A DNA stretch of 64,000 bases from Rhizophlyctis rosea (lineage: Eukaryota > Chytridiomycota > Chytridiomycetes > Rhizophlyctidales > Rhizophlyctidaceae). The notes under the pieces are model-generated. The model saw only the letters and a list, made by a program, of their open reading frames with translations, made no database searches and was not told where the DNA came from. Numbering within the stretch: the first letter of the stretch is position 1; each line of letters opens with the position of its first letter. Below are positions 24,778 to 37,600 of this stretch, piece after piece. The stretch lies in NCBI GenBank assembly GCA_027596075.1, contig JADGJC010000185.1, forward strand, positions 1 to 64,000, read 5' to 3'. The position numbers and the translations under genes were made by a program.

Positions 24778-25112
24778 CAGGTTGGTTGTATGTAAATAAG
24801 GGAGTTTGAATGTTAGCCGCTGTGTACATTGCGAAATTATACAGAATTCGACTATGTCCGTTTGGTACAGCGAAAATGTTGCGCTGCACGAATAAAACCG
24901 TTTTCTTGATAGCATATACACTCATAACAACGCTAAGCTACTAGGAAGGTTTCCTTCTGCTCATCCATCATTAAGATACAACATCATTGCCACTATGCTA
25001 TAAACAGCCTACACCACCAAAGAAGGATCCAACGTCAAGCTTGAGGAGGGCACAAAAAAAGACACAAGCTACATACAAATGTTTGGCACCCCTTCCTTCA
25101 CACTACCCCGTC
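24778..25112. other. Convergent intergenic region, GT34 versus kinase 2
   Basis: 335 nt between the facing 3' ends of the GT34 gene and histidine kinase 2. Expected to contain both polyadenylation regions. No other feature seen. Confidence 0.45.
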
Positions 25113-28100
25113 CTACCCAACACCCAATACCTTGTACCTCTCCAACACCTCTTTGATTAGCTCCTTCGTGAAAGGCTTTCCAATCTGCTCATTGGCCCCT
25201 GCCTCAGCAGCCTCACCCACGCCAGACAGTCCGCGCGCATGTTCCGAGGTCAGACCAGATGCATCGGCGGTGACGACGCGATTGGCAGTTACTATTACTA
25301 TGGGTGAGTGGCATTTTAGGAGCCGTATTTGCCGGGTCGCTTCTGTGAAGTGCAATATTTGTGCATGAGAAATTGATTGCGATCAGGAGGACACTGAAAC
25401 AGAGAGTTTCGAGCCAGTCCAGATCAGGCCACACGAAAACGTACCATACCCCTCCATAACCGGCATCACCACATCCATGAATATGATCCTGTAATCGGGC
25501 ACCACGCCCCATCCCCCTTCCATATCTCTCGCAACAACCGCTCTTGGATCATCATTCAGAAAGTCCCGCAAATCCCTTTCTCTTCTTGCAAGCTCACTCG
25601 CCGCTCTCAAACCCTTCACCTTATCCACAGCGTCCGCCCCATTCACCGCTTCATCGATGGAGAATCTGTCCATCGGCAGTATTCGAGTCAGCATGCGCGC
25701 AAGGATCGTGCGGTTGATTGAGGAGTCATCGACGATCAGGATGCGGTGGAGTGGTGGTGGTGGTGGAGCTAAAGGTGTGGATGGTGATAGCGTTCGCGCT
25801 GGGCCGCCGCCACGAGGTGGAGAGTAAGAAGTGGGTGTTCCACTTCCGCTAGGTGTTTGAGGTGGAAACGTTGTTGATGCCGAGTTTGTACGATTTTGCA
25901 GAGATTTAGAGGATAAAGAGCGGTTGCCAGGAATTTGAATTTTGATTGCTTCGGAGGGTTTCTGGGCCTGATCTAGGTCTTTGATGGAGTCTTGGCTTTG
26001 CGACGGTGATAGCGGAGAGACTGATTGCATGCGGGGGAGGGAGCGGGTGGAATGACGGGGCGATTGGCGGAGGGAGTGACGCGACAGGGAAGGAGATGTC
26101 GGAGACGGCGGGCGAGAGAGGGTTTGATTGCCATCTTCTAGGTTGGAACGTGCGCCGGACAGTTCGTATGAGCCGTTCATGGTGCGTGATAGGGTGGTGC
26201 TTTTGACTTCGAGGATTTGTTCCATCACGTGTCCCATATGCGATGGTATCGAGGGACTCTCGCGTGCTCGTGTTATGCGGCCCGTAGTCATGGCGCCTTG
26301 CAATTGTGCGAAATCCATGGATGTGGACGCACGCATCCCTTGTTTAGATCCAAGCCCAGCCATAATGACTGATTTTCTTGACGGCACGAGGCCAGTCAAA
26401 CCGACTTCGGTCAGTTCCTTTTCAATATCGTCCATGCTTCCCAACATTAATGAGCCCATGACGTTTACATTGTGTGTTTCCGCTGGCAGTTTCGCAAGCT
26501 CGGTCTTCGGGTGATATTGTAGGCGGGTGATATCTTCTAATGATGCGTCTTCGGGACGGGCCGTTATCCGAAGAGGAATGAAGGCCCGGAAAATGCTCCC
26601 CATTCCCGCCCCAATGTCAACTTCGATACGTCCACCCATCAATTCAACCATGCTTCTGGTTATTGGGAGTCCTGTCAAGCTTATGTGAGCTCTTTGCAAG
26701 CATAAACACCGCTGCCGCTGACCATAAAGCATGAAAGAAACTACCAAACATACCTAAGCCGCTCCCCCCTTCCTGCCTCAAAGGCGCAGCTGCCGTCTGC
26801 GCATACGCCTCGAACAAAGCCGGAACCTCTTCAGGTTTGACACCCATCCCACCATCCTCAACCGCAATTTCCAACGTACACCATTCACTGGTACCACTAC
26901 TGGGACTCCGCAAACTCTTCGAACTAGCCTGCTTCCCCACCGGCCCACCACTACCCCCACTCCCCCCACTCCCCCCACTAACACTTGCCGGCAACGGTCC
27001 GCCAAATATTGAACCAATCGCTTTTAAGGAGTCTCCACTCAATGAACTCGATGCTTTTCTCCTATGTGTTCCACTTCCAGGGGGAGATTCAAGAAGGGGC
27101 TGAGTGATGATAACGGAGGTCATGGCTGGGTTTGAAGGTTTGGACCGGCGGCGAGTGTGGTGGGCGAATACATTGGAGGCGTTTGAGCCAAAAATAGGTG
27201 AGGGTGTTGTTGGCGCGGCGGATGGGGATATCACTAGGGTCGTTCCCGTTCGGGGAACCGTTGGCTCTGGGGAGGGAAGTGCGCTTGCGGTGTGAGTGAA
27301 GCGGTTCATTATAGTTACTCTGAAAGTTATGTCGCCGCCTTCTGGGGTGAAGCGATATGCGTTCCCTAGAAGGTTGTTGATAATTTGTTGGAGTCGGACC
27401 TGGAAAATTCCGGTTAAGGGGCTGATTTGACGATGATAAGTTTTGAGGCGTACAATGATTCCTACTTACGGGATCAGCCTCAATCCACTGCGGTAGATCA
27501 CCCCCAATCTCGGATTTGAAATTCATCTTATGGTTAATTATCAACTCTTTTGCGCACTCTAAGCTACTGTCAATTATCCTCTTCAGATCCACTATTCGTG
27601 GCTCCAAGGCGACCGAGCCGGCTTGGAGGCGACCAACTTCGAGAACTAGGGTGACAGAAGCGCATGATGTGGGAATTCATAAGCAAAGATAAAAGTATGG
27701 CGAATGCAATGGAAACAAGCGATCAAAATAAAAGTAGGAAGGCGACATACCATCATTAACTAAACCCAGCATGTATTTACTAGACATTTTGATGGCCCGA
27801 ACCGTATATAGAAATGTGCTATCTGGTCTGAACTTATCCTGTGTGGAATACGCCATCCCACAGTGTCAGTATGTTAAGGATTGTAACGAATTCTGCAATG
27901 CGCGTGAGCGCAAAATGAACGCTAATTGCCCACCTTCGGTCCTCGAAATGCTGACCCCGCTCCATTTTGAGACTTCATGAAAGAATCAGGCCCCGCAGCT
28001 GATGACGTCATTCCCTCGCTTTCTTCCATCAAAAAGTCGGCTAAGTTGGTGATTGCGTGCAATGGATTCCGGATCTAAAATGTGGCATAAACGGGATGTC

Positions 28101-30295
28101 GCTGGTGAGATGCCATGGTTCTTTCTTCAATGTACTTATGACTTTTGAAGTCCCATCTCGCAGTCAAACAAGATTGAACGGTTCCCAAATGATCTCCCAT
28201 AGGGTCGACTCTTTCTGTCAACAGCAGCCCAAACCCATTCCGTCCCATTGATCCCGCCCCCAACTGACCTCATGAGCCCAGAAAGCCATAAAAACCGTCT
28301 TATCCAGATTCGCATTCCACGCCGCCTGCTTCTCATTCTCCAAATCCTCCAAAGCAATGCGTAATGCCTCTGTTCGATCCGTGACGATTTCCTCAACATG
28401 CTTCAATGCATCGTTGCGTTCGGCCAAGAGACTGGCATAAACAAGTACAGTAAACATTATGACAGCGGATGCTAGTTGGCCCCTGTAGATGATTGCGCCG
28501 CAATCATTGGGCCACAGTGAGAATGGTACAGCTGCGCGAAATTGGAAAGGTTCGAATCTCTTACCATAGAAACTGATCGACAATTGGCGTGTCAACTTCC
28601 AGCGCAGAGGGATGTTCGTAGCGATACAGCATGCCATGAAGCCAAGATGCAGCCATGATCAGGACAGATATGGAAGCGCCCCAGCCGTTCGAGACAGTTG
28701 TTACTGCGAGAATCTGAGACATGTCAAGCAAAGAGAATGCATGCCAAAATCAATTCGATATCATGCTTCGGTGAAATATGAGTTGCAATATTACCATAGG
28801 GTAGGCAATGAACACCGCAACGAACATGACCAATATCGTCGCTCCATAGCATGTAATCAAAGCCGCTGGGATAACCAATAGGGCAATGAGCAATATGAGA
28901 AAAGATATGGATGAGAAGGGACGCGTGCGGATGAAGCTGCAAAGATTTCGACGAGGCGGTTGAGATTCGATGAAGAGGGGTGCTACGAGCCTGCGGATGT
29001 AAGGGCCATCATTTAACAGAGAATGAGTACCTCAATCACGCATATCGTGCCAGAGAAAATTGCAACAATGTCTTTCAACTTACAAGATCGCAGCGAATTC
29101 CCGCACCAACCAGCGGTAGACCAAGTATCCAAACGAGAACTCGAGATTCAATCCATTCATCTGCGAGAGCGCCGCTACAAGGGCTGCGCACAGTGGGATG
29201 ATGGCCACCATGCAGATCAAGAACACAAGGAGATGGGCTCGTCTGCAGAGAACTATCGGTCCAGGCCCAGTGATCATGCGGCATGCTACAATGGTTGCGA
29301 AGGAAATAAGCTGTGGTTGGGTTTGTAAAATGAAAAGAAAAAGAGTGTGGCAGAGGACAGGTCAAATGACGGAGCAAGGATTGAAATGCGATACAAAAAA
29401 ATCACCGACATAGTTTTGCAAAATGTTGTTGAATGTGAAAATAGCAGCTTTGCTCCAATTCTGGTGACCACCGTAGGAGTTGAAGTATTGAATTATGGGT
29501 ATTGGCACCATCATTAGCAGCCGCATTCGAGGGCGGAACGCAACGAAGCTACCGATGACCTGTCCTGCAATTGACAATCGTGTGGCGCCGTGTGAGCGAA
29601 CAAAGCCATCGCAATTCAAGACGACGAGTTGATACATTACCGCTGGCCGGCCATACGGCCGCAAAAGCGTCATATCGCATGCTGACGGATTTGCGTATGC
29701 TCACAGTGAAGATTGCGAGGTTCAAGAAGGCGTATATGATCTGCCATGGAAATTTTCATGAGGATTATGCTCCAAAATTTGGAAGAATGAGCAGGTTGCG
29801 AGGTTCTTGAGAATGATCATAATATCATTACCATGAAACACCAATCTCTCCGTGTGCACGACTGCGACTCCACAAAAATTCCCTTCACGTAGTGCCAGCC
29901 CTGTAGAAAGCGAGTTGACCTAATCGCCCACTCCGGCAAATGTCAAAATGGTCACCAACCCTACAGCAGCAAACCTGCACCGCCTTCTTCTCCTGTTTGA
30001 CATTGATCTCCAACCCACTTTCATAACATGCAGGTACAGTCTTCCACCACTCCCCCAACCCATCACAAAATTTTATCACATATTCCTTCACCATCAAAGA
30101 TGGCTTCCCCTCGGGCATGGTTGTGACGGTTTCGCGCCGACTCTGCAAGCGCCTTGCCTCTTCGGCATCTTGAGACGCCACCTCGTTCCTGATACAGCTG
30201 TCGTCGTCGCCGGATTCGGGAGTGCAGTTGCCCTCTTCGCTATCTCCAGTTCGGCGAAGAGAGTCTTGGAGCTGAGCGGAGTTCATTATCACCAT
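25113..30295 (-). CDS. Hybrid sensor histidine kinase 2 (MASE1-HisKA-HATPase-REC)
   Basis: Fourteen minus-strand exons close in frame to ~1,312 residues: 30295-29975, 29900-29832, 29740-29641, 29564-29410, 29310-29084, 28990-28795, 28713-28565, 28482-28269, 28074-27934, 27838-27751, 27645-27470, 27399-26754, 26671-25445 and 25342-25113. The start is ATG 30295 or 30286. After a cytosolic N-tail come about eight hydrophobic segments with AVWPASGQVIGSF and WLVREFAAILLVAPLF, resembling the MASE1 integral-membrane sensor. A coiled segment leads to HisKA with FMAFWAHEIRNPLHAI (His ~476, codons split by an intron) and HATPase boxes LQQIINNLLGNAYRF, VEDGGMGV and GGSGLGLPITRS. After a ~300-residue Ser/Pro linker the receiver has ILIVDDSSINR, phospho-Asp in FMDVVMPVMEG (~1227) and Lys in IGKPF. 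Catalytic residues are intact. The ATPase domain carries a ~110-residue Ser/Gly/Pro insertion between N and G1 boxes, and G1 reads DGGMG rather than DTGIG. The signal is unknown. Confidence 0.9.
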
Positions 30296-31680
30296 TAGAA
30301 GGCTGATTGGTTGCGGGTGCAACTTATATTCTGGCGGGCATTGTCTCCCACCATAGATTGTGGGCGGATTGCCGAGAGCTAGCAGCACGTTCCTGTAAAA
30401 AGGGGGCGGAGCACGCGGAAATGGTCCAGTCCAGCAGATGAGTTTGTGTGTGCCTGGAGAAGCCGACTTATTGTTGCCACCAGAGGTGAAATATGCTAAA
30501 TCGAACTTATTTTCCACTGTGTGTGCGTTATCGTGCTGGTAAAATTTGGGATTGGGGACATATCCATCAAAGAAAATTATGTTGACAGGTCCATCCGCAT
30601 CCCAGTGCCGAGGTCAGTCCAGAGTGTCCTGCTTCATGCGCTGCCTCCGCAGAGATCCGTGATCAGGTCGGAGAACCTGCAATCCAGCGAGAGGAGTTCG
30701 AGACCTGAATTGTGAGGATCTGGGCTGAATAAATTGAATGGGCGGAGGCTGCATTGGCGCAGTCATTTGGGAAACTGGATCCCTGCCACCCCACCTTTGT
30801 TGGGGTGGGATCTTCTCGTTGCAGTCAAGATTGAGCACGGATTCCAACGGTGCTCTCACACTGATCATGTCATAGTCTATGATCGATCGGAAGTCCGGTG
30901 TGCAGGCACCGTTCAAAAGCGTGCTGTTCCCTCAAATCACAAATAGGACCCTGAAACAGTGTAATTCCCAAGACTCCCAAAATTCCAATTTCCCAGCCTC
31001 CAATCCCTTACGTGACGGGATCTCTGTAATGCATTATGCTTTTGATGGTCATTGCATTCTTGTCACTCGGATCTGCTTCTAGTCAAAATATCAAAATTTG
31101 GAATTGACTCATCTTAGCAGGATGGACATGAAGGCAGGTGTACCATAGCAGTGCTGTGTCACCAATCAGGGGCCTTACTGGCCCTTACACCATCGCCCGA
31201 CTGATGTGCATACAGATGTTGAGCAAAGCTGTCGCTGCGTATAGGTTGTCGTTTACAATAATTTGCCCCGCCACACTTTTCCGCAAATTCTGGCAAGCAC
31301 GGGTACATGCATGCGGTAATGATTCCGAGTTATTAGCAATACGTTAACAGCCCTGCATAGAAATGCATGATTATAATTTGTTACTTTACTGTGTGCATAC
31401 TACTACACAATGCATTAGCGACTGCCGTCCGTACTACCAGTGGTGGGTAGGCATAACCGGGGAAGTTGAGAACCCGTGGCGCATAGTGGCTGAATGTGGC
31501 GCCGCCTTGGAACGCCACACTCGTCTGGCCCTCCCTCATGAGGCCTCAGCTTCCCGTCCCACCCTCTCTGTTGCATCCTCCATCTTCTCACATAGCACGA
31601 TCTTTCCCACAGTCGCCATTTCGACTTCCTGACCGTGAACTCACCAAGAGGAACTCTTCAGCTCAATCGGGTGACACACC
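30296..31680. other. Divergent promoter region of kinase 2 and SZT2
   Basis: About 1.4 kb between the 5' ends of two divergent genes. No supported coding region, RNA gene or repeat. It presumably contains both promoters. Confidence 0.4.
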
Positions 31681-34600
31681 ATGACAACCGGACATCCTGC
31701 AAGAGCGGGTACACCTGGCGGTGAAGGTTACGCATCGTCATCGTCAACTGGGAGCGTGAGTTGGGCCCGTTCCCACGTCGGTTTGCCCAAGCGAATGTGC
31801 TTTAACTGAGAAGATATCACAGCGTCGGCCAAAGTCTTCTCAAGTGGAGGAAGCCACTGCCGTGGCGCTGTATGTTCGTGACCCTTTTCTATTCTCACGC
31901 TGTCTTCACGATCAGTGGATATTGAAGCATATGCTTCGGCCTTTTGAACTGGGACCGCAAAACGTAAGGGGAAAGCGCCGTGAACTTGTTCATGGAACAG
32001 ACAGCTTGAGAGTTTGCTCGTCCATAGTTTGACGTCTGGATATGCAGGATACAAACTTTGAAGTCCTCTCAGTTTCCACCGATGCTCCCTCATTTCCCTG
32101 GTTTCATCCCTCACTCATTCCGCTTCAAAGTTCTGAAATCTCCATCTCCTCAACCACATCCGCGCAATCCCGCTCTAATCTACTCAAGCACGAGCCTCGT
32201 GAATCTTCACCACTTCGACCATCGTCAGATCGAAAGTACCGGCTGATACCAAACACGCGTGTCTCCGTAATCGGAAGTCGATACAGGATGGTGTTTGTGC
32301 TTGATTGGAGCGCATCGATGTCGGTCATTGATTTGAGTGGAAGAGCCAAGGTGTTGAATTCTATAGCCTTTGAGACGTAAGCACCATATCTACAGGAAAC
32401 GACATGCACTGATTGCTGACTGTCCCTTTTGATGTCAGGGTGTGCAAGTGCTTGGACGGTCTATGTAGACCATTCTCAATCGATAAGACCACACATGGTG
32501 GCTCTTTTGATGTAAGTTGCATGGCATCATCGATGTCCCGTTCATCTCATTCACGCGAGCACATCCAGATATACCCAGAATTGTACATAACCATCATCGC
32601 TGACTGCGGAACAACATACTTCCGGAGCGGCCAATACCCCCGTGCAGCAAATTACAGCAAAACCTTCCCCATGCGCGTCTTGCTGCAGGACGTCGTGTTA
32701 ACCCGCGATAATCTCATGGCGGTAGCCGAACGACTGTACGATGCTATCAACGCTTATGAAGATGAGTTTGTCGTACAGAGGCAGAAAGATACCGAAGCAG
32801 CAGCAGCCATCGCATACTTGCCGCCCAATATCACGCCTGACGAGAGAACGTCGGGCAGTTATCATATGGCAGACTCACAGGATCCGGCCAAGGAGGGTAT
32901 ATTCCGCACGATCAATCATGGTCTGTTAGCACTAGATCAACTACCGAAAGACGCATTGCCCGTCATGGTCTTAGTGACGGATGGAGTGGTGAGCGATGCT
33001 TCGACGGCAGATCCCCTAGCACACAGTGTCTTCTGCCGAATGGTCAAAAACCACGTGATATTCACTGTCCTCCAGACTGGCTCGACCAATGGTTTCACCC
33101 CGACAGTCAATTACGGCCACGTACCGGACAACGAATTTCTCCGCTTCATCGCCTCAGCAACGTACGGTAAAATACTCTACTCATCGGACTGCAAATACTT
33201 GGAAGCCGACGCATCACAACCCGTGCCTACCGAAGCCCTCCCGCCCAATTTTTACCATCGCCAACTACTCTTCCGTGAACGGTCTTTTGTTAAAGTCAAC
33301 AGTGAAGCACTGTACCGCTTAACCCACGATGGGGGCATTCAGAGACCGGTAGACATACCTCGCGTCAAATTATTAAACACAGGGGCGGAGGGCGGGTTTG
33401 CGGAGTTTGGTGCTGGCGAGGTCAGATTCCCATGGGAACCCAACTCCCGTCCGCCCGTCGTGGCGGAAATCCTCTGCGGGTACAGAGAATACACCGTTTC
33501 GACTCCCGTACAACACATTGTCTCCGCTCGATTAAATGAAGGCTTCTCCCTCCGCTCCATCAACCTCAGCCGTCGTCCCAACCGCCCCGACAAAGTGGAA
33601 ATCATCCTCTCCTTACCCTGGCTGACCAACGTTACAATCTTCTATACTATCAAAACTACGTGGGTGGACAAATCGAGGGAAATACTAAGTGGAGCCGCAC
33701 CGGGGAAGGTACCACGGGTTGAGTTGAATGTTTTGGCTAATCATGGGTTTGCGATCTTCTTCATCAATGTTGGCGGGTTTGAGAGTGGGATTGGGAGAGG
33801 TGGCAGTCAGCAAGGGGTTCTGGGGAAGATGCAGGAGAAGCTGGGGAAGCTGCATGCGGTTTTGAAGGGAATCTTTGAGGGGGATGAAGTTTTCAAGGTT
33901 GGTGATTACTTGTAATCTGTTACGTTACGTTTTGTTTACCTTTCACGGCTGTTTGTTTACTAACAAGTCATTGGTTCGATGTAATATTCTTAAATTTTCC
34001 ATTCATCACATTGCATATATAGGTCCTAACCTCTTTCAACACAAAGTACGCCCTGCAATCCATTCCGCAACTCGATCCACGCTCGTTCGTCTCTTTCACC
34101 GACTCACAATCCCTCTCCCGCTCCTCGTCCCAAACAACCGACCAATCCAACTACTGGCACATCCTAGCACAAATCATCACCGCGAGGGCTGAATCGTTCC
34201 CGGAATGGGAATGTGACGTCATATTGCGGAGTACGAGTGGTTTTAGCGGTGTAGCGGGTGTCGGCGGCGGTGGCGGTCGGAATGAGGGGAGGGGTGGGGG
34301 TGGGGGCAGGAGGCAGGTTGCAATGATGCTTTTGGGGCAGTGGTGTGCTGGGTGGAGTGGGTTCGCAGTTGGACGAGGGGTTTGGATCAAATTTTTGGAG
34401 GGTGGCGGGGAGGCGGTCGAACGGGATGGGGATGGAAACGGACAGCAGAGACCAAAAGGATTTCTGTTGCTACGATTGGTGATGGAGAATGATTGTGTTG
34501 CGACGCTGAAGGTTGTGTTTTTCAACGCTTCCCTTGGCGAACGCAAGAGTGTTATTTCGGATATTGTTAAGGGTGTTGCGGGGGTGGAGCATTCTGTGCG

Positions 34601-37600
34601 AGGGTCGGCGGTGAAGTTCCGGCCACTCGTGGTCGTGAGGGGGGAAGTTGGGAAGAGAGTTGTGAGATGGGTGTTTCGAGAAGGTGATGACGAGGATGAG
34701 GAGGAGGATGATGACGAGTCTGTATATGGAGATGAGACGTCGGCTGGGAGGAGTTGGAAAACTAGACGGGCTTTCAGGAACGCAGAGTGCATTGCTCCGC
34801 CGTTCGTGAGAAGTTTCTTGAGGCAGCGCAGATGGGTCTGGTTGGCAGATGTTGACCGTGTTCCATCGCCTTCTCGCCCTTCTGGTGCGGTCTCGAGAGG
34901 TATTGCTGGCGGGAAGAGGGCCGGAGAAAAAGGGGGAGGAACTGGACATCGTCGGTTGCCGTTGTCCGAGCTGGTGTTTTTGGTTATGTACCGGTGTCGG
35001 CTGGAAGAAGGGTTTCTGCTGGTCGGCGAGGGGGAGGGGAGTGTGACACTGTTCAAGGAGATATTGGTCCCACGGTCTAGGCGGCTGAAAGGCAAAGATG
35101 GATCTGAAGGGGATGGTGCAAGCACTGTCGATGAGGAGGAGGTTGAGAAGAAACATTTGAGACACGTGGCGGATTCGGTATCGTGTGGTGTACAAGTGTG
35201 TTTGATTCTCGATCGGCGAACGGGAACAGTGGCGGCGGAGATTTGGTGTGAAGCAGTTATTGCTGGGATCGGAGGTGCTGCGGTTGATTTGAGGGGGTTG
35301 GAGGAAGCGGATTGGAGTGTTGTGACTGCGTTTAGGGAGGTGTTTCAGGATGTTTATGAGAGGGTTTTGGCAAGCGATAAGGGGCTTGTGGGGAGGTGTG
35401 TCAGCTGGGAGAAGGTGTGGGAAAGAGGAAGATGGGGCGGCAGTGGGACGGTGAGTGGGGATGATGGGGGCATTGGGGGCTTAATAGGAAGTCCAAATGA
35501 TAGTTCAAACAGCGAGGATGGGCAAGGGATGGGAAACGTTGTGGAAACGGAGTACGGTGTTGGGGGGTTGTTGGAGAATGCTGGGTTTGTCATGGTTGCC
35601 TATGAATTTTTGGATGTGGTCGGTGGAGAGGTGAAGGAGGTGGTCGCAGCAATGAAGGAGTCTGGTACGAGCGCTGCAGGTCCAGGTCTTGGTGAGGGAT
35701 TGCCATTGCAGAGAACGAATACCACGGGATCTGCGACTGGAGGGAGCGGATGGGTTGGTCCCAGGCCGGCGGTGGGGGAGAGTGGCATGAGTACACCCAC
35801 CAGGGTTGGGCCCGGAGTCGCGACGGAGCGCCAGGACAATGGAAGTGGGATCGGCGGTCCTCCGGCAATGCTGCGTGCCTCGACTTCGTTCTACAGCAGG
35901 GGTTCAAGTTTGAACGTTAACTTGAAAAATCCTGCGCCGGGGATGAGTGGGGCATTGTCTGCCGGGGACTTAACGTCGAGCATGGGGGTGAATGTCGTCC
36001 CGGAATCGGCGAAGGGAAGTTTTATCGACACGACCTATGGTGCGGGGTGGGAAAAAGTTTATGGATTGGACAGCGTTATTGCGGCTCGAACGAGGCGGGA
36101 AAGAGTTGATGCAATGGTTTGGTGGTTTTTGAGTCAGGGAGTGTGTGCGGTTACGGATGCGGAGATAGAGTCTTCTGCTTCCGCGGATGAGAAGGGGAAT
36201 GTCCTGGAGGAAGTTTGTGGTAAAGTTTGCGATGTTCTCGGCAAGGAACGGAAGCTTCTGATGAGGGACGTAGTGGGTTGCAGATGTTTTGTGAAGGTGA
36301 AGGATGATGAGAGTTTCTTGTTGATTTTCGTGCCGAGATGTAACATGGGAGGCGCCGATGTGGGTGGTGGTGGAGAAGTGATTGGGACGAGCGCAATCGG
36401 CATCACGATATTTGAATGCTTCAGGATGGCCCCATCGGCTTGGACGGGCCCCGCTGCTATGAAGGCATTTGAACCAGCAGACAAGGACGCAAGAATGCAA
36501 CGTGGGAGTGGTGAGGTAGAAGTCGTGGATGCCGAGGGGTTGGACGGAGTGAGTGGGACTTTTGTCGCCTATCGCCGTTCCTCTCGATCCACTTTGGAAC
36601 TCTCGCCCACATCAACAACCTCACGATTCGACGTCGGTACATGCTTGTCGGAATTCGGTCAAACATTCTTGTCGGTGCTCAATGGGACCTTCGCAACCGC
36701 GTTCGCAAAAAGCGTTTATGCGAGTTTGTTACTGGGGCAGGAAGTTGTCAGCGCCGATTTTGCGCGTGCTCTTGACGGATGTGTGGAGAGTTCGATCGAT
36801 TTGGATGTGACGCAGTATTTGAATTTGCGGTGGCTTGGGGGCGATTGGGACGGGTTGTGGGACGAAGGGGAGGTGCAGGAGCGGTTCAAGGAAATCATTG
36901 GAGAAGCATTTGAAGAGGTTGCGGGTTTGGTGGATGAGGATGGGAGAGGCAATGTATATTTCTATCGGCCGAAAGATTTGGTAGCCAGTGATGGTGGTGG
37001 GGAATTGACGGCGGAAAAGTTGGTGAGGGTTCTGGGGTGTGCGGAGTCGCCGCTTTTCGTAAGAACGGAATGCTCGTTCCGGAAGAGTAACGTGTATGAT
37101 GTGGAGCATACCCAGATTCCGGTTGTTGGGTTGCCGAAGGGGTATTGTGTGTCTAGGGAGAGAGGAAGCGGTGGGACTCGAAAGGGGTCGAATGCTCCAT
37201 CTAATGATGGTGAACACGACCGCGAGAAGGAGGGGAAATCTGGTGATGGGAATGAGGAAGTAAGCAGTGGGGGTGGAGAGGAGCCAGAAGTAGACTTCAC
37301 ACCCAGTGGTGTGGGAACGGAGAGCAATCCTATCGAGAGCATGGACGGCACGCGAGCGATTTTGCACGTCATTTGTATGACGGTGCCCAATGGCAATACC
37401 GTGGGTGGCGGTATCGGAGTTGGAAGTGAACTTGAGGACGGATTTGGGAGTGGGACGCCAGGGGAAGAGTGGGAGCCCACTTTGTCACGACAGAGTTCGG
37501 CGGTAGATCTGAAAGATGATATCGTGGCGGATGTGGAGAAGCGGGCAGCCTTAGATATATTGAGGAAGAAGTTGGAAACGTTGATTGAGGATGAGGTTTT

